Assembly: GCF_000165425.1 (NCBI RefSeq)
Contig: NW_001799444.1
Coordinates: 1 to 64,000, forward strand
Source of the DNA: Paramecium tetraurelia
Lineage: Eukaryota; Ciliophora; Oligohymenophorea; Peniculida; Parameciidae
DNA: 64,000 nt
Reading direction: 5' to 3'
Every line of letters starts with the position of its first letter. Within the stretch, counting starts at the first letter, position 1. Of the stretch, positions 33,695 to 47,848 are shown in pieces. A model generated the notes under the pieces. That model saw only the letters and a program-made list of their open reading frames with translations, ran no database searches and was not told the origin of the DNA. The position numbers and the translations under genes are program-made.

Positions 33695-36592
33695 TCAGGA
33701 AGGCAATATCATTTAATGTTATTCTTCAATTAATTACATCATCTGAGTGTAGGTAGTTGTTTTGATGTACGGTTTTTCATTGAAAAATTGTTTGAGTCTT
33801 TCGTTTTGGATAAAAGTCTGATTCTTAAATAAAATGATAAAGTCTAATTTCTCATCGTATATACTATTTACAAATGAACCTCCTCTAGCTATTATTCGAG
33901 CTTTAAAAGTTTCCAATTCTACATCAGATATTTAGTGATTTAAACAATAAGGATAGAAAGACTTGTGCTAAAATATCCATAATTTTGGTAACTAGTATAA
34001 TAATTCCTCTTCTAAAGATAATAAATCATCCTAATTCACAGTTTCATTAATTTTCATATTATCACAGATATCTTTGAGAGCCAAATCGTCAATCAATTCG
34101 AAATAGGAATCACCAAACCTATCATAGAATTTATTGACTTCATTCATGATGGCTAGAGGGGCAAACAAAATAAATCTAGGTGCAATATTAACTAATTATG
34201 ATCTTCTAATGCATTCAATTATCCATTATGGTCTGATGATAGTAGTAGGGAACTTCTCAATAATTGAATTCACTCTAAAATCTATAATCGAAGCCACTAC
34301 ATGAGTGACACTTTCTACAATGTAATTTTATATACAAGTTCCTCCTTGGGCTAGAACTATAGATTCTAAATATTATTTATTATAATCTTCTTCTAAATTC
34401 ACAATAAAAAATTCGCATCCTACAAATAGGTTGGATTCTTTTGTGATGTTTCTTGGATCTAATCCTTGAAATTCAGTCATTATGGTAATCTATTTAGAAT
34501 GAGCTCCACCTTTCTTTAAGGGTTATTTTCTCTATTTAGCCTATCTAATAGGTCTATCCTCATTTTCAACCTCATCGTCTGTTTATTTATCATTGCCTTC
34601 TTTATCGTTCTTTTTTTTGAGATTCTTAGTGTATTATGAGTCATTGATCATACTTGATAAATCTTGCGTGGTCATCATTTCATACCAGTCTTTATCCATT
34701 CTTGTCTTGTAACATCGTGGAAATCTAAGAGTGTAATCAGTTGGAAAAGTATTAGACTTTGTGATTTCTGCAGCTTTAACTTCAAATATAATTGAATGAG
34801 CTGGATTATTAATATATACATCTGGTCTATCATTAACTCCAGGATTCCAATTTTATGGTATGTAATTAGGTTTCTACTTCTTAATCCAATGATTTCTTAA
34901 TTTATTTCTGATTGTGGATAATTCATTATCAGTGAAACCAGTTCCAACTTTTACAAATGGTAATATTACACTATTAGTTGGTTGATTCTTATCTATTTTT
35001 TAAGCTAAACCCATTAAAAAATGTGTAATCCTATCAAATTCATCAAAAGTCTCCACTCTATGTGATTATGTTCCAAAATATCCACCAATAACCAATAAAT
35101 CGCAATTATCTGTCATATTTTCAACGTAATCTCCTTTCATCTTAACCCATTTAGTGGATCTTTCATTAGGTAAATATTAAGAATCCATCTATTTAATTAT
35201 GATGCCTTCTTAGTTTCTTTCGATAGCCATATCAAATTATTAAATAAGTTCTTCAAAAGATTTAATAGTTGCAGCTTAAACTACTTCTAATTAGTTTGGA
35301 ATAGGTACTATAATTCTTTATAATAAGCTTCTTCGAGTAGATAAAGGAGCACTCATAGTGTTAACTTCTTACCCTTAGTATGTTTTGAGATAAAGTATAT
35401 CAAAAATCTTATAGCAAAGTCCAAAAGCATCATCATTTACGTCTTTACTTAGAGCAACAGTTTTATTTAAACCAAATCTAACATTGTCTCCAGTTTCTTT
35501 ATTTACAACTATGATTTCTCCATCTAAAATTGCACATTATGCTTAAACACTTTATCTAACAATATCTCCTAATTTATCCTTGTATAAATATGTGTAATCA
35601 TTTGAATTTCTAGTAAAAAATCTGATGACTTCAGGGGTGAAATGACATTATATTCTTTCTCCATCAAATTTGGTTTCAACCAATAATTCTTTGCCTTCAA
35701 TTAATTTTCTTATTTCTTCAGGTGATTTCTTAGCCGCTAACATTGGTTTGATGGCATGAAATATTCTTAATACATTCTTAAGAGTATGATTTTGATCAAC
35801 AAATTCTTTACATACTTCATTTAGTGATGATGTTGCATTATAATATTCAGGAGCATCTTTATGAAACAATTGCAAAAGCTTCTCATATTTCAAACCAATT
35901 TTTAAGTCCTTCAATATAATTCTGATTATCCAAAGTATCTCATCAGCTGTACACACTTTTATTAAATCAACTACCACTAATTCCTATTCTTTAGTGTCTT
36001 AAGCTTTAACTAAATTGTCGAGCAATGAGTCCACTTCTGATATTGTAATTATGCTGTCCTTTCTGCAATAATCCTTAATCACATTATGCACAACCATGGG
36101 GAAATCACCAACTGGAGCCCCGTAGGGTTACATACTTGCTTATTTATAATTGGCCATTCTATGATAATCATCATCTGACAATCCTAAGGCAGATCTAAAT
36201 AATTTAGCCAGGTTCTTTTCTTATAATTTATATACACCTCTATCCCTATCTTAGAATGGAATTATTAGTCTCATTATTATGTAAGTGTGTTCAGGTATTC
36301 TAGGAGGTTTAAAAAAGAATTAAGTCAAAACATCCAGGAGCTCACTTTTCTTCTTTCCTCTCACTTTACTCATCCTATCAAAAAAGCATCTCAACACATC
36401 AAATTTTACTCTGATTGGACCTACTGTTGAATTTACATTCACTTTTTATTAATCCTATTATTCTTTGTTTTGTTTGTTGGTTTCTTCTACTTTCTCCTTT
36501 ATTTCCTTCGCGAACTCATGTACTTCCTTCTATTCTCTTCTTTCTTCTTCCTCGTCTTAAATCTCTTCGTCTATAAAATTCTCCTGCTGCAT
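33695..36592 (-). CDS. LIG4: DNA ligase IV
   Basis: 965 residues in a single exon, the longest uninterrupted frame here. Motif I with the adenylated Lys is ETKFDGERIQ (near residue 308), preceded by the helical N-terminal DNA-binding domain and followed by ILDGEIIV, EGIIIKQ and KWVKMKGDY motifs. Two BRCT-like domains close the protein (NLFVGCEFFIV...GGTCIQNYIV...RPQWIIECI, then KLWIFQHKSFYPYC...RIIARGGSFV). That N-DBD-catalytic-BRCT-BRCT order is specific to ligase IV, which works with XRCC4 in non-homologous end joining. In Paramecium ligase IV is known to be needed to close excision sites during programmed DNA elimination. The N terminus is acidic/Gln-rich. Confidence 0.93.
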
Positions 36593-36723
36593 AATCAGAA
36601 ATTAATAAGAATATATTTTTTTTATTGAAATTTGATTAATTGTAAATTTTAATAACGTAGTTAAAAGTATATTAATTCGCATATAAAATTTAATAAATTT
36701 TATTTACATTTTATTGTTCTATT

Positions 36724-38045
36724 ATGAGTTTTTGTGAATTCATCTAACTCACTGTTGAAGGCGAAGATAAATTAGAGGAAATAAGAATAGCATTGGCTCG
36801 GTTAGAAATGTTTGAACTTAACACAGGTATCCATCTCATTGTTATATTGAGTGTACAAAAGACTCGATTAGCCAAGATAAAGTGCATTGAAAGAAGACTA
36901 GATAATTGAATTTCTGGACGATAACAACGTTTAAATTAACCAAGAAGAGTTAAATTACATTTTTAGAGTTTTGGATGTTGATAGAGACAACTTTATTACA
37001 TTGGCAGAGTAACTTTTTATTCATTAATTCAAAGTTTCTAATAAGTAATCCTACCAAAAACTAATGACCAAGTTAAAGACCAAGCTCTGAATCATAAATC
37101 CTATGAAATGCCTTAAAGTATGCTCTTGCCAAAGGAGGTTGAAGCTACGTTAACGGCATTCTTCGAACAATTAAAAACCAACTATAAGTAGGAATTGTTT
37201 TCATTTTTAGCCAATATCAAAACATTTAAGATCCAATCAACCTTGGTGAATTAGCAATTTTCGAAAACGAAAATTTAATCACCCTAGATTCCCTCAAAAA
37301 TTGGCTACAATCAATTGGATAAGAGATTGACGATTAAATTTTAGAAAAATTCCTAATCATAATTGACGGAAACCCCAACAACCTATAAAATCTGATTGAT
37401 TAAATCTATTAATAAATAGAGTAATAAGAAAATTAGCAAATTGAAGACCCCAAATAAGCCCAAGAACAATAAGGGGAATAGCCAGCAGAAAATCAAATAG
37501 AAGTTCAAGATGTTAATTACTCTTAATAGGATTTGCAGAAGAGTGATGCTCTCTAAGAATCATTTAATCCTTCTTAAATCTAAAAATAGGAATAAAAAAA
37601 GGAACAATAATAAGATCAAATTGCTTAATCAAAAGTTCTATAAGAGAGTTAGTCTTATTAGACAGATAGTCCCTTGTTGAATTATTACCATTAACAAATT
37701 AAAGACGAAGAAGATAAAATTAAAAAGTTATGTGAAGAATTAAACATTCCTAATATCTATACATAAAAGAGAGAAGAATCAACTTTGATCAAATATTATG
37801 AAAAAGAGATTGCTAGAGAATAGGAAATCTATCATAAACTATTATCAGAATCAAAAACATCCGGAGTTCCTTCTAAACTATCAAAATCCAATTTCACTCC
37901 AGATCCATTATATTTAGATGAGTATTAAAAAGAACTCATTCGAATTGATAATGAAATCAGGAAGGAAGCAACAAACCTTAGCTTACTCTAATCAAAGATT
38001 GATATCAGCAGTGGATTATCAACCAGTTATTTAAAGTAATAATGA
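36724..38045 (+). CDS. EF-hand and coiled-coil protein
   Basis: About 415 residues. Near residue 75 one good EF-hand loop, DVDRDNFITLAD, with its flanking helices (LNYIFRVL), and a weaker hand before it (DDNNVQINQEE), which suggests a Ca2+-binding pair. The middle is a helix-rich domain (EVEATLTAFFEQLKTNYNQYQ), then a long Gln/Glu-rich coiled coil, ending in a basic Ser-rich tail. Three introns of 23-26 nt were needed, one of them just after the EF loop. Starts 131 bp from the divergent ligase IV gene. No named family. Confidence 0.7.
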
Positions 38046-38223
38046 GTTTTAACTTTAAGGTATGAAAGTCCAAGCAAAATTTAAGAATCCTACCTTTATA
38101 ACAATCTTTCAGGATAAAAGGTATATATTTAAATGTTATTTTTTATAGAAATAATTTGGTTTATATAAATGATTATTCATATAATTATTATCAATAATTT
38201 ATAAAATAATTCTCAAACTTAAA

Positions 38224-39809
38224 TCAATATAATGATTAATTATTTTGTTGATATTCATATTTATTATATTATTGTTGCACTCTTCCGTTATTATTATTGT
38301 TTGAATTATTATATTTTTTTTTATTTACATTGTTTTGTTAATTGTTCATTTATTAATTTTGATACTTCTAATATTAATTATGGTTAACCTATTAATATTG
38401 ATAAGCATTCATTTATTAATTTTGAAAACTATTCACATTAAAGGCATTCATTTATTACAATTGCTAGAGATTATTTAATTAAATATTATTAATATTAGTT
38501 TTGAGTGTCAACGGATCCATAGCACTTTTTGGATCCAATAGTTTTTTTTCAATTTGATCTAAATTAATTAAATATTATTCTAATGTAATCCATTTACCAG
38601 GAGTTTCCCAAGAAATATTTAATTTTGCTTTTAAATATTTATGCTCAAACCATTGATCCATATGTTCTGTTGTAAATCCTCCTTAAATCTTAAATATTAT
38701 ATTAAAATATTCTTACCTTTCCAGAATTATCAACATAATACCACAGAGATTCTTTTATAGATCGTGAATGCAGTTAGGCTTGAAGGGAAAAAGGAGCAGT
38801 TTTAATTTTTTCCCTTGAAATTTTAATTGTAGGTTATGAAGGTACTTGAGTTTACCTTTGAATATGTATTCCCATCTCTTCCAATTACTCAAAAAAATCA
38901 TCAGTTTAATTGTTATTGAAGTTACTAAAATAACTCTCAATTTTTTCTTGGGGTTACTCAACCTTAATGAGATCTTTCTATTTATTATTAGAAAAAGCCA
39001 ATGCTTATTTTTCAACTTCTTCAACTGAAAGGACTTTTGTGTTGATTGAATTATTTAGCTTTGGCTATTCTTGTTCTGAAAAGCTAAATAATTCCTGTAA
39101 TTTAGCTTTGGTTTCACTAGCAACCTATAATTGTTTTTCTTCTTATTCTCTCAATTACCTATATTTTTCTTTAGCTTATTATAGCTCTGATATTTCTTCT
39201 TAATTGATTTCATTTTACTTTTTAGATTTTTGTTCTTGTTTTTTTTCAAATGTTCCATGTGATTTTTAATATTCTATTCTCTTTTTTTCGATCTCATTTT
39301 CGATATCAATGATTTGAAAAGTCTCATTGGAGTGCATCCACTTTGGGTCATCTTCATCACTATGGGTGAATTAGGTTGAGGGTGAGATTAGAGGTTTTTA
39401 CGAAATTTTGGTAAAAAGATGAGGTATTTTACCTATGAATTCTTCCAATTCTTAAGGTGGTTCAAGCAATTCTTGATATGCCAAAATTAATGAATGAGAA
39501 TCATAAATTTTATTCTATGGTTGATTAATTTGAGCTCGTGCTGATAAATATTGGTTGTATAAATACCTAAAACAGGTTAGGATGGCTGATTATGAGAATT
39601 CTATTATTTTTCTTATGAGTTACTTCTTCTGTTGTATTTATTTTATTTTTTTTGATTTTAAACATTTTTATCATCAAAATTGTTTTGATTGGTATTCATC
39701 TATTAATAAGATCATTCATATTTACTCTTCTATGAGATTGTCCTTGGCCTTTTTGGTTTTGTTAGTCTTTGCATATATATGAGAGTTGTTATTGCTATTA
39801 TTTTGACAT
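38224..39809 (-). CDS. GYF-domain protein
   Basis: About 500 residues. A GYF domain lies in the second half: SLWYYVDNSGKIQGGFTTEH followed by MDQWFEHKYLKAKLNI, the W-X-Y-X6-G-X2-Q-G-X-F pattern that binds proline-rich peptides. Upstream is a long charged coiled coil (QKEEISELQQAKEKYRQLRE type), and downstream an Asn/Gln-rich tail with repeats of the form FQNQQMNAYQYQQ. The arrangement resembles GIGYF-like translational regulators in outline only. Introns of 26 nt near both ends of the N-terminal segment and a 28-nt one at 38689-38716 inside the GYF domain. The Gln/Asn tail suggests condensation with RNP granules (inference). Confidence 0.75.
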
Positions 39810-39867
39810 TAGTAAATAATTAATAATTATAAATTAATATTGTAAAAAGAAGCATGTTATCAATTAA

Positions 39868-40886
39868 TCATTTACAATGAAATGGGAATATTTTGGATAG
39901 ATGTTAGCTTGGAATTTAATGCATTCTTATTTGTAGTTTTTTCTTAGGCCTGTATCCTAATTTGTATAGAACCTTCATTTTAAAAATCTTTTCATTTTGA
40001 TTCAACTCTGCTATTCGATCCTAAGAACATACTTGCGATCGCTTAGTTATATTTCTTCCTGATTAAAAGTTATTTATAAATGGTTTCAGTGCTTTAATGT
40101 GATTGTTGACTGATTGATCGATATAAGAATCATCCTCTAAGACTTCTGTCTTGATGATCCTCCTTGGATTGCTTATTATTTGTTTTTAGTAATTAATCAG
40201 CGATTGTATCTTCTCGCAATATGAGGGATCATAACTTATGGACCGATTTTATGATCTATAATTATTGATGCCATTTTCATTATGGACATAAGAAAATGAT
40301 CGAATTCCTTTATGTTCTTACGGTGGACTATCATTTGAATTTAGTTGATTAATTTATTACTCCCGATAGATGTAGAGTTTATTCTTACTTAATTATTATT
40401 AGTAATAGAAGAGATTTTCTGCTTAGACCTTTATGCGATGATTCTTTAAAATCTAAGTAATTTAATCCAATTTTAGAGAATACAAGGATCCCTCATATGA
40501 ATGACAAACAACAGTATATTTATAATATCCTTTAGGCTCAACATCCAAATGTTCTATACCAAAGGTGTCCCCTTTTTCTAATAAACATATCTCAAATTAC
40601 TTCCATTTCTTTAAATAAGAAAAAACAGGATTTTATTACAGTACTCTTTTACTCATCTCTATATATTAATTTATTTGGTTACTTTGAATTCTCCTGTTTT
40701 TACAATATAAACAGTCCCCATCAACTCATTTTCAATGTAAACTCTCTAATTTTTAATAAATTATAAGACACTAGCAGAATCAATAATAGCCTTGAGAATA
40801 TCAAAGTGCAATTTGTTAAAAGCAGGGTGATTACGAAATTAATTGATTTTATCCTAATACTCTTATTTAAGTCTATTAAATTGCAT
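39868..40886 (-). CDS. Soluble cyclic-nucleotide-binding domain protein
   Basis: About 330 residues with no membrane helices. The N-terminal half is a cNMP-binding fold: FDILKAIIDSASVLQFIKNQ, GTVYIVKTGEFK, and after a 26-nt intron ICLLEKGDTFGIEHL and the strand YTVVCHSYEGSLYSLKL. The phosphate-binding cassette Arg is not evident, so nucleotide binding is uncertain. The rest is basic and Ser/Asn-rich without a kinase or channel domain. Such stand-alone CNBD proteins are common in ciliates; role unknown. Confidence 0.7.
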
Positions 40887-41229
40887 ATTTTTTATTATGA
40901 TAATTTATTTTATAATATTTATTGTTTTATTTTTCAGGGTGAAATTTAATAAAAATATCACTATACTAAGTTTATCTTTTGGACAAAATCACATAATTTT
41001 TTCAATAGTAAAGAAAATGAACACTTGGTTTCTGATAAATAGTAACTTCAGCACTATAAATTCTGATCTCATATTAGAAAGTAGTGCAAACCATTTTTAA
41101 TTATTGATTGAATCAATGACTTCAGAAATAATGCGTTTCGATTCTCAGTTAATTGCTAAAGAAAGACTAAATAATTTATTTAAAGACATATTAGACATAA
41201 ATTATAAAGTAGTCATATTAAAAATTCGT
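40887..41229 (+). other. Short gap with an open plus frame
   Basis: Between the CNBD gene start and the 3' end of the coiled-coil gene. A plus-strand frame from ATG at 40897 stays open beyond 41229 and includes a helical-looking part (ESMTSEIMRFDSQLIAKERL), starting only 10 bp from the divergent gene and running into the antisense of the next one. I regard it as probably not a gene. Confidence 0.3.
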
Positions 41230-42281
41230 TCATCTATGAATTTTACTCTATTTATCAAGTATAAGATCTTTGTAATTTTTCATTATTATGAGTACATCTG
41301 CTTCTAAGTAGGTATAGGATTCTTTGATCGATAATATCTAATCATTATGAATATTTTGAAGTTTATTCATTGCAGCAATTGTTGATTCTAATTAGATGAA
41401 GGGAATTTTTGAATCATCGGACAGTCTATTAATTTCTTATTGATGATTGCTATGATATTTAGGATTTCGTACTTTATTTAAGCATTAAGTTATTAAAATT
41501 TAGCCACAAACTCCTTATAGTATTCACTATAATTATTCAAGCTTTCAGAATATTTATCCATTTGTTTAGTATTTTGGATCAATCTTGTTTCTGCTTCCTT
41601 TAATGCAACTTAGACTTGTTATTCTAGTTTTTTAAATGAGATTTCTTCTTTCTGGAGAAGCTTTTGGAATTAATCTTGAAATTGTGAGAGTTTCTTTTCA
41701 AACAAGTTTAATTTGGAGAAAGTAGTTTCTTCAGTTACCTTGTTTTTTCTTTATCTCAAATTTGAAGCATTATTGTTGGTAGATGAAAGTTATTCATCAT
41801 AATTATTAGTGCAGGTTGATCTTGATCTGCTTGGCTTGTGAAATTTAACTCCTGTATCTCGAACAGACTGATCATCTATCATTTCAGAGATTTAACTATC
41901 TTGGCGTTTGTATTCTTGCAATAAAATTTCATCTTTGAGAAATGGATTGCGATATTATTGATGTTTGAGTTGATCAATTTGAAATGTAAATTTAGTCAGG
42001 TTATCTTTATTATCGATTCTGGTTTCAAGTTCTAAGAGTTTATCTTCAATGTTTTTGAGAATGGAACGAAATAGTTGATTGCTAACAAATTATTCATTAC
42101 CGGTAATATTGGCATCATAATATAAGGAGATCCCTAACTAATTATATTAAGAATGATGGATATCTTCTCTTTCGAACCTACTGGAATTTGATTATGATTT
42201 TCCTCTATATTGATCTTCCTCATTCTTTAATACTAAGTCCAACAATGTTAATTATTGATTTTAGAATTTGTGTGTTTACAT
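41230..42281 (-). CDS. Coiled-coil protein, unrecognised
   Basis: About 340 residues. An N-terminal polar segment, then a heptad-rich region (SILKNIEDKLLELETRIDNK), a Ser/Arg-rich linker (KPSRSRSTC), and a longer coiled coil (KLNLFEKKLSQFQDQFQKLL onward). One 23-nt intron near 41440 extends the C terminus past an in-frame TGA. No domain recognised; a structural role is the most that can be said. Its ATG lies 26 bp from the stop of WDR90 upstream on the same strand. Confidence 0.65.
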
Positions 42282-42307
42282 GAAAAATAAATTAATATTA
42301 TAACTAT

Positions 42308-45300
42308 TCAGATATATTAATAAAAATTCATGATAGTTTTGTTGGTGATAACAAAATTGGTTTTTCTTTTCTGACAAATAATATTGTCAATTTAACTATT
42401 TAATTAACAAATTTGAATTTAATTTTGATTTGACGCATCATTAGGTAAGACCACTTCAATGGAACCATCTAAATAAATCAATAAATTTACTTTGAGTGAC
42501 TACATAGACTTTAAGATTATTATCCAAAGACAAATAGAGTGGGAAATCATTCAAATTGACAAGCAAGATGATTTGTTTTTTGTTGTAATTTCTGCCATAT
42601 AGATATTGTAAGGTATTGAGTACAGCAAAGTAAACGTTATCAAATCCTTATGCAGGTACAATTGAAGTTTGAGTGTCAACTGATTAGTAGAGTGCTTAGG
42701 TATCTTTTTGAGATTATTCATTGTCCAAATTACCATGTGGATTTTCTAAGAAATTAATCTAATCGAAAAGTGTAAATGCAAATTGATATTATCTGGTTGA
42801 GTTGTAATCTACCTACAATGTTGAAACCACTCCAGTGTCTTTTTCTATTGCAAAAATTACTCTCTTTTCACATTGCTCTACCAATTAACAAACATTTGGT
42901 AACTCTAATGCCTTGATGTATCTGATGATATATTCTTGATTCTTATACAGATGTTCTAAAAAGAAGAGTTATCCACTCTCATCCAAAACGAACTTACCTG
43001 GAATAGAGTCAAAGATTCCAAAAACACAAGAAATTATTTTATCAGGTCCTCCCTTTCCAATATGATAGTACTAATCATAAATATCCAATCTATCAATGTG
43101 GATAGTCTTGATTTAACCGAACTCCTATATAAACACTATCTATTTGATTTGAGCATCATAGAAAAACTACACAATTTCCTTATCCCATTGATATTCAACA
43201 AGTAATTCAGCTGTGTCCATTCTCCACAATTTGACTATTCCTTGATTGAAGGTGGTGACTAAAATATTGTCCTCCACTAATTTGCATAACTGTATTTCAA
43301 TCTCACTTTAATCACAATTTGAAGCATTCAAGAGAAAATATTGTTTTGTTGCAAACGATATCAGATAAATATTGCCATTGCCTAATCCAAAGATTCCTTA
43401 GGTGTAAAATGGATCTAATACATAAGATGTAACCATAGCAGGTAATTGGATTCTCTAAAAGGCGAATCCCGAATCTAAGAAGGATTATAAAGTCAAAACT
43501 GCTTTGATATCCATGATGAAAAATGAATGTTCGATACTACCTAAAATTATCTTCCCTGCTGCCTAACTCACTTTAAGATAAGTGATTTCAGCATTAGTTA
43601 TTTATTTTCTATATATTGATTTAAATTCCCCGTATTTCATTATCACTATTTCCCCTGACTTTAATCCCAATATCAGTAATTATGTAATTTGATTTTTATT
43701 TTATTATTATTATTACTATTATTGTTTCATCGATTCTTATGTTGGTTCTTATTATAATTAAGGAAATGACATTTAATTCTTAGAACCTTCTTCCAAAAGT
43801 ATCTCTTCGGTTTTTACAGTTTATGATTATTAACTATTATCAAAAGACACTCTATCTGATAGATTTAATGATTATGATGTTTATTTATTTTTGCTACCCT
43901 CATAAACTACATAATCAAATGCTGTTATTTCTTCAAGTTCGTTTGTATTAACATTCTTAGGTAGGAATACATCAAAATATTCTAACTTATGATCTTTGGT
44001 AAAAGCCCACAAATAGATTTAATCTCTGCCAACTGTTGCGAATTCTATGATACGTTCTTTAGAGAATGAATATTTTGATATTTTAATATCATTTATTCTA
44101 TCTAATGTATATGAAGAGGTTATCAATTTTTTAGTGGAGAAATCCCAAATAACAATTGTGCACTCCTTTCCATTTCCTACTGATATTAGGTACTTTTCAT
44201 CTTCTGTAAGCAAAATTTAATGAACTCCTTAAGTATGAAAGTTCATCTGAGCTATTTATTTGAATCCCAATTGACTAGCATTATTCTGGATTTCATAAAC
44301 ATATATGGGAGCAGCATCTTGTACCTTCTGTGCAAGACCAACAATCAGATGCTTTTCAGTTTTATCAAGGTAGATAACACTCACAGTGGCATTGAAACTC
44401 AAAATTTATTATTCTCTATCCTACTATAATTTTTCAAAGATAACATAATTTTGAGATGTATATGCATACCAACCATAAGATTAACACCATATAACATTAT
44501 CATGTGTTTTTGTGTTATAGCCAACCATATACTTACAAGATAAAGTAGGTTGTTATAATTAACCTTTTTATTATTGTAAAATGTATTATCTGAAAGGTAA
44601 TTAAGTAGATGAATGCTATCTATTTTATTATTTTTTAATTTGACTTCTTGATCTTCTCTTATTCAGAATTTATCTCTCGAATTCGAAAGTTATAGGCTTA
44701 AACTCTTATTATAATCTGGATGGTTTGAAGTGATCAGGCTTGAATGGTGTGTTGACATTTTTGTTTGCCAACCCTTATTCTTCCTCTTATTCCTCCTTTT
44801 AGGGGATTTTTCTAACTAAACTAAACATTTCCACTAACTAGCTTTATTAAAATGTATGCAAATGAGCATCCTTATTTGGTTAAACATTCTCATTGTTTTC
44901 TTAGAGATCATAGTAATCATCCAATTTTTCGTTTTATTCATCCTATTGCTACTCTTATTATTCAAATTAGTCTGGTTACATATCAATTTTAGTACATTAT
45001 TATACTAATTACTCCTATTCCATTCTAATCAACCTTTCATTTTTACCTGTATATCCCAGGAACTTCCAAATAAATATTCCTTCTTCTCCACCTGCTGTTA
45101 TGATAGTACTACCATTATCAGCACAATCAATAGAATTTACTGAAGAGGAATGACCAATGAAGACCTAACAAGATCCTGGTCCCTTAATTTAAAATTCATA
45201 ATCCCAAACCTTCAAATACTATTCAGCACCTACAGAGAATAGATATTTCATATTTGGTGAGACAACAAAATCATTTAATGATTACTTATGCATAAATGTC

Positions 45301-47848
45301 TATTCTCTCAAATAGTATGCTGTGATAGTGTCATTAACTCTTTCAATTCCATAAATAATAATTCTACCATCTGTAGTTCCACACAATAATTCTACATTAT
45401 TCTCTGCCCATTTCAATATTTTCAAATTGAACCTTGTCTAAATCTTTAAAATTTGTTATAATGATGAAGTATCCCACAATTCAATATTGTTAGAATTCTC
45501 AATAATTGATAAAATAGCAGAATCTTTTGAAAATTATCCACATACATTCTGAGATTATATTGAATGTTGAATGGTTTTGATAGGCTGATAATCTCTGCTC
45601 ACATCATAGATTTTGTAGATTGATTTAGCATCTCCAATAACCAATTACTATCCATTTGGACTATACTAAATGCTTTTGATCTCTAAATCATGATACTTTC
45701 CTTCAAAAAGTATTGATGTCTGCTCAATATCAAATATTCTATGTGTTCCAGACTTGAATCCAGCTGCAAAATACATTCCAATCGGAGATGATGATAAACA
45801 AACGCATTTGTCATCTTATGGGAATGTGAATTCATAAACCTAATCAGATTTCTCAATGTCCCACAATCTAATTGTGCAATCCTCTGACAATGTAATTAAT
45901 AACTTTGAATATGGATGCACCTAGATCTAATTGATCACATTTGTGTGTGATCTTATAACAGTCTTGTAATGATGACTGCTGATATCTAAAATACCCAATC
46001 CTCCTGTTGAAGTTCCACATGCCACTTGTAGACCATCAATTGATATGTCCAATGAAGTAATTATGCCCTCATGTTTAGCTTCAATATAAAACTCATTGAA
46101 ATCTAAGGGCCAAACTCTAAGGTACTAATCTAAACTACCAGTAATACAGAATCCAGCAGATAAACATACTGCTGTGACTGCATCATTATGTACTTTATAC
46201 ACCTACATTAATTTCTGAGATTGATAAGCTACTTAAAATAGATATCCATTCTTGGATCCAAAATAAATGTTACTAACATTTTGATCTTCATAATTGAATT
46301 CAAAATCAAAGTTAGTAAATGTAGTATTTCTCGCATGATGATTTAATACAACACTAGCTCCAGGAAGATGTTCTTCTTTGATTCTCCAAAATCTAATATT
46401 CTCATGTCCACAAGACAGTATTTTATTATTATCAACAGGTGAAAATTTGATTGCCAATATATTACATGAACTTGTTTGTTTAGCAAATAGGATGGGTTTT
46501 CTATTGGTTTCTATTTTCTCTAATCCCCAAACAATTATAATTTCTCTATTATGCTCATCTTATCCTACAGTCACTAACATTTTGCGATCTTAACTAAAAG
46601 ATAGATAATTCAAATGTGAATATGGAGTGGCAAATGCACTTAAACAATCACAATTGTTCTTCCATATTCTTATGATAGCATTCTTTTCACTCTACCCACT
46701 CACTAGCCATTCACCATCTTTACTTACATCCAAACATGAAATTGCCTTAGAATGCCCCATAAAAAACTTCTATTTTCCATCTTATATATTGCTTTAAACT
46801 AATAATGATCCTGCAGCATATGTTATCTATTTCTGAGTATCTGTTTGTCGACCCCATTTAATATCAGGACAAGAATTGACTGTGAATCCAATAATTTTAT
46901 CCAGTTGTTGGATTGGATAAGGCTGAAGAGGATGATCTTGTGCATCTACTGACTTGCTCTGTGCTACATTATAATCACCAGGTCTCTTTTTCACCAATTC
47001 CTCTATTTATTAAGTATTATGCTAAATTGAGTTTTATTTAAAGGACTTTTGGGTTTCTTATTTGTACTTCTCCTTATTATCTTAGATTTTCTATAAGTTT
47101 TCCAGAATGTCTGTGGTCACTTCTACCAAAGGTTATTTGAAAACATGAGGGGAGACATCCAAAGTAGGCCAGTATGCAATCTAATATTCTTCTGTCCATT
47201 TTTATCCTTTGGCCAATTTAAAGAGCATTTATTTTGGCAGAGTTTCCCAATCATAGAGATTGTCACTCGTATAGATACCTCTAATGTTCATGGAGCTGCA
47301 GATTTGAAATGACTTTAGTGAATGAATTCCCTTGAATTACTTATACAAACTGCTTGGTAACAATCCAAAATTACCCAAAAAATATTCAACATCCAAAATC
47401 AAGATAGTCCATTTGTTGGGAGCATTCTTTGGGTATGGAATTAAGAGTTGTGATTGCTAAACCTATGTATTTTATGATTTCGAATGAATACTTTGTGGAC
47501 ATCATACATGTTGGAGACTGTTAACTTGATCGAGGGATCTCTGTCTTTAATTTGCAAATCAAAGTGGATTGTGAAATATCTCCCTTTGATCGGAATGAAT
47601 TCAATATAAATATATCGGCCAGTTAATCCCAGTTGTTTGATTCCTTAACAAGGATCTGGAATCTAGACCATATTATTTGCAGATATCGCTCCTAATAGTC
47701 TTATGATCTTTCTCCCGATTTGGTTATCCTAATAATCGCATCACAATTTTACTTGGACAACTGAAACCTAACCTTTGGATTGTGTATGTGCTATCTCGAA
47801 TACACCAAACTACTTGAAAACATCAACGAAGGGGTGTTACCAATTCAT
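42308..47848 (-). CDS. WDR90: WDR90/POC16 centriolar WD40 protein
   Basis: About 1,800 residues. The start MNWQHPFVDVFKQF and the block GLTGRYIYIEF...FTIHFDLQIKDRD match the CFA20/DUF667-like N terminus of WDR90/POC16, followed by ICSSMNIRGIYTSDN. After it come many WD40 blades over 42.4-46.9 kb (for example VAIKFSPVDNNKILSCGHEN, IRFWRIKEEH, VWDFSTKK), enough for three or more propellers, with a polyGln run near 43720. WDR90/POC16 sits in the inner scaffold of centrioles. Several 22-26-nt introns, including one after VSVVQ and one near the 3' end that adds about 45 residues. Fits an organism with thousands of basal bodies. Confidence 0.88.
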
